DNA of 34,178 nt, taken from Hyphomicrobiales bacterium (GTDB lineage: Bacteria; Pseudomonadota; Alphaproteobacteria; Rhizobiales; Rhizobiaceae). The notes beneath the pieces are model-generated. The model saw nothing but the letters and a program-made list of their open reading frames with translations, was not told the DNA's origin and did no database searches. Shown piece by piece: positions 32,043 to 34,178 of this stretch. The position numbers and the translations under genes were made by a program. Numbering within the stretch: position 1 is the first letter of the stretch; the number at the start of each line of letters is the position of its first letter. The stretch covers positions 13,885 through 48,062 of the forward strand of contig UCIA01000037.1 in NCBI GenBank assembly GCA_900472295.1, in the 5' to 3' direction.

Positions 32043-33100
32043 GTTTGGAACAACCCCTTCGCGTCCTCGTCGCCGGCCTCGGCAATATGGGCCGCAGCCA
32101 TGCACTGGCCTATCACACCAATCCGGGGTTCGAGATCGCAGCGCTGATCAACCGCTCCGACGTGCCGCTGCCTGAGGGGCTGTCGGGCTATGGCATCAAG
32201 CGCTCATTCGACGACGCGCTGCGCGACGAGAAGCCAGACGTCGCCTGCATTGCCACCTATTCCGACAGCCATGCCGACTATGCGGTGAAGGCGTTCGAGG
32301 CCGGCTGCCATGTCTTTGTCGAGAAGCCGCTGGCAACGACGGTGGCCGACGCCAAGCGCGTCGTCGCCGCTGCCAAGGCCAACGGCCGGAAACTGGTGAT
32401 CGGCTACATTCTACGCCATCACCCGTCCTGGGTCCGGCTGATCGCCGAGGCGCGCAAGCTTGGCGGCCCTTATGTGTTCCGCATGAACCTTAACCAGCAA
32501 TCGTCGGGCCCCACCTGGCAAACGCACAAGCAGCTGATGCAGACGACGTCGCCGATCGTCGATTGCGGCGTGCACTATCTCGACGTGATGCTGCAGATCA
32601 CCGACGCCAGACCGGTCGAGGTGCGCGGCATGGGGCTGAGGCTGACCGAAGAAATCGCACCGACCATGTACAATTACGGCCATCTGCAGGTGCTGTTCGA
32701 TGACGGTTCGGTTGGCTGGTATGAAGCCGCCTGGGGACCGATGATTTCGGAAACGGCGTTCTTCGTGAAGGACGTGATCTCGCCCAATGGCTGCGTGTCG
32801 ATCGTCATGAAGGAGGGTGTGAAGTCCGACGACATCGACACCCACACCAAGACCTCGACCATCCGCCTGCACAGCGCTGCAACCGGGGCCGACGGCACAT
32901 TCGCCAGGCCCGACGAGATGCTGTCGATGGAAGGCGAGCCCGGCCATCAGGATCTCTGCGACCTCGAACAGGCCTTTGTGCTGAAGGCGATCCGGGAAGA
33001 CATCGACCTGACCCGCCACATGGACGACGCGGTGAAGTCGCTCGCCGTCTGCCTTGCCGCCGATGAGAGCGTGCGCAGCGGCGCAGCCGTCAAACTCTAA
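32039..33100 (+). CDS. Gfo/Idh/MocA-family dehydrogenase
   Basis: 353-aa NAD(P)-dependent sugar dehydrogenase. The Rossmann fold starts at residue 8 (RVLVAGLGNMGRSHALAY), followed by ACIATYSDSHADYAVKAFEAGCHVFVEKPLATTVADAK with the family EKP motif (catalytic Lys), and a C-terminal alpha/beta substrate domain containing DCGVHYLDVMLQIT, which carries the usual DxxxHxxD-like His. Start is GTG 32039, in a 4-nt overlap with the permease stop. Neither GlcNAc nor MurNAc catabolism needs a dehydrogenase of this type, so its presence between permease and ATPase genes suggests the imported substrate is a modified or oxidised glycoside. Its substrate is unknown. Confidence 0.92.
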   Translation: MSLEQPLRVLVAGLGNMGRSHALAYHTNPGFEIAALINRSDVPLPEGLSGYGIKRSFDDALRDEKPDVACIATYSDSHADYAVKAFEAGCHVFVEKPLATTVADAKRVVAAAKANGRKLVIGYILRHHPSWVRLIAEARKLGGPYVFRMNLNQQSSGPTWQTHKQLMQTTSPIVDCGVHYLDVMLQITDARPVEVRGMGLRLTEEIAPTMYNYGHLQVLFDDGSVGWYEAAWGPMISETAFFVKDVISPNGCVSIVMKEGVKSDDIDTHTKTSTIRLHSAATGADGTFARPDEMLSMEGEPGHQDLCDLEQAFVLKAIREDIDLTRHMDDAVKSLAVCLAADESVRSGAAVKL

Positions 33101-33116
33101 CGATAGGAACGACGCC

Positions 33117-34115
<999 letters not shown>

Positions 34116-34178
34116 CGCCTCTCCTTCTCCCCTTGTGGGAGAAGGTGGATCGGCGCGCAGCGCCGAGACGGATGAGGG
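34116..34178. repeat. Intergenic palindromic repeat, cut by window end
   Basis: Two adjoining hairpins: a 9-bp stem CCTTCTCCC/GGGAGAAGG (34123-34131 with 34137-34145) and a 7-bp stem TCGGCGC/GCGCCGA (34150-34156 with 34160-34166), then GACGGATGAGGG. This matches a second class of rhizobial extragenic repeats, distinct from the one at 10560. It may also terminate the transporter operon. The element continues beyond the window. Confidence 0.75.

Overview
The window reads as a high-GC alphaproteobacterial chromosome segment, most likely Mesorhizobium or a close rhizobial relative. The evidence is codon use, amino-acid catabolic operons of rhizobial type, MatB almost identical in layout to the Rhizobium enzyme, and two intergenic palindromic repeats of the kind scattered through Mesorhizobium genomes. 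No phage, transposase, tRNA, rRNA or CRISPR array was seen. Species assignment is inference.

Layout. (1) 34-2782: a SnoaL-like protein divergent from xylose isomerase (xylA), a GNAT acetyltransferase and a 67-aa orphan. (2) 2797-11620: a carnitine/gamma-butyrobetaine catabolic island. A GATase1-AraC regulator (CdhR-like) is divergent from a tightly packed operon of 3-dehydrocarnitine cleavage enzyme (cdhC), a PhnZ/TmpB-like HD-domain protein, carnitine dehydrogenase (cdhA), an acyl-CoA dehydrogenase, an NDP-forming CoA ligase and a CaiD-type hydratase. After a 111-bp palindromic repeat comes an HSL-type esterase. The operon joins the free-acid route (carnitine to 3-dehydrocarnitine to glycine betaine) with a CoA-thioester route (gamma-butyrobetaine or crotonobetaine to carnitinyl-CoA).

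(3) 11621-17909: a structured leader of about 400 nt, then two large exported proteins ending at a strong terminator. The first is a propeller-like protein and the second is a 1283-aa protein with four DUF11-like repeats and a Cys-rich repeat tail. They share a homologous Cys module that I could not match to a named family. This pair and the HD protein are the best candidates for undescribed biology. (4) 17917-22200: a RibD/DHFR-like reductase with a perfect 25-bp palindrome in its promoter, ribulose-phosphate epimerase (rpe), a 500-bp non-coding stretch, a GntR-FCD regulator and malonyl-CoA synthetase (matB).

(5) 22234-34115: an FAD oxidoreductase and a 106-aa orphan precede an amino-sugar regulon. 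On the minus strand nagK-nagR-nagB-II-nagA overlap by 4 nt each. On the plus strand murQ is followed by a solute-binding protein, two permeases, a Gfo/Idh/MocA dehydrogenase and an ABC ATPase. The two arms diverge from a 198-bp promoter region with two operator-like repeats of 11-bp period. Together they would import GlcNAc/MurNAc-type cell-wall or chitin sugars, phosphorylate them, remove lactate and acetate, and deaminate to fructose-6-phosphate. The window ends inside a second intergenic palindromic repeat.
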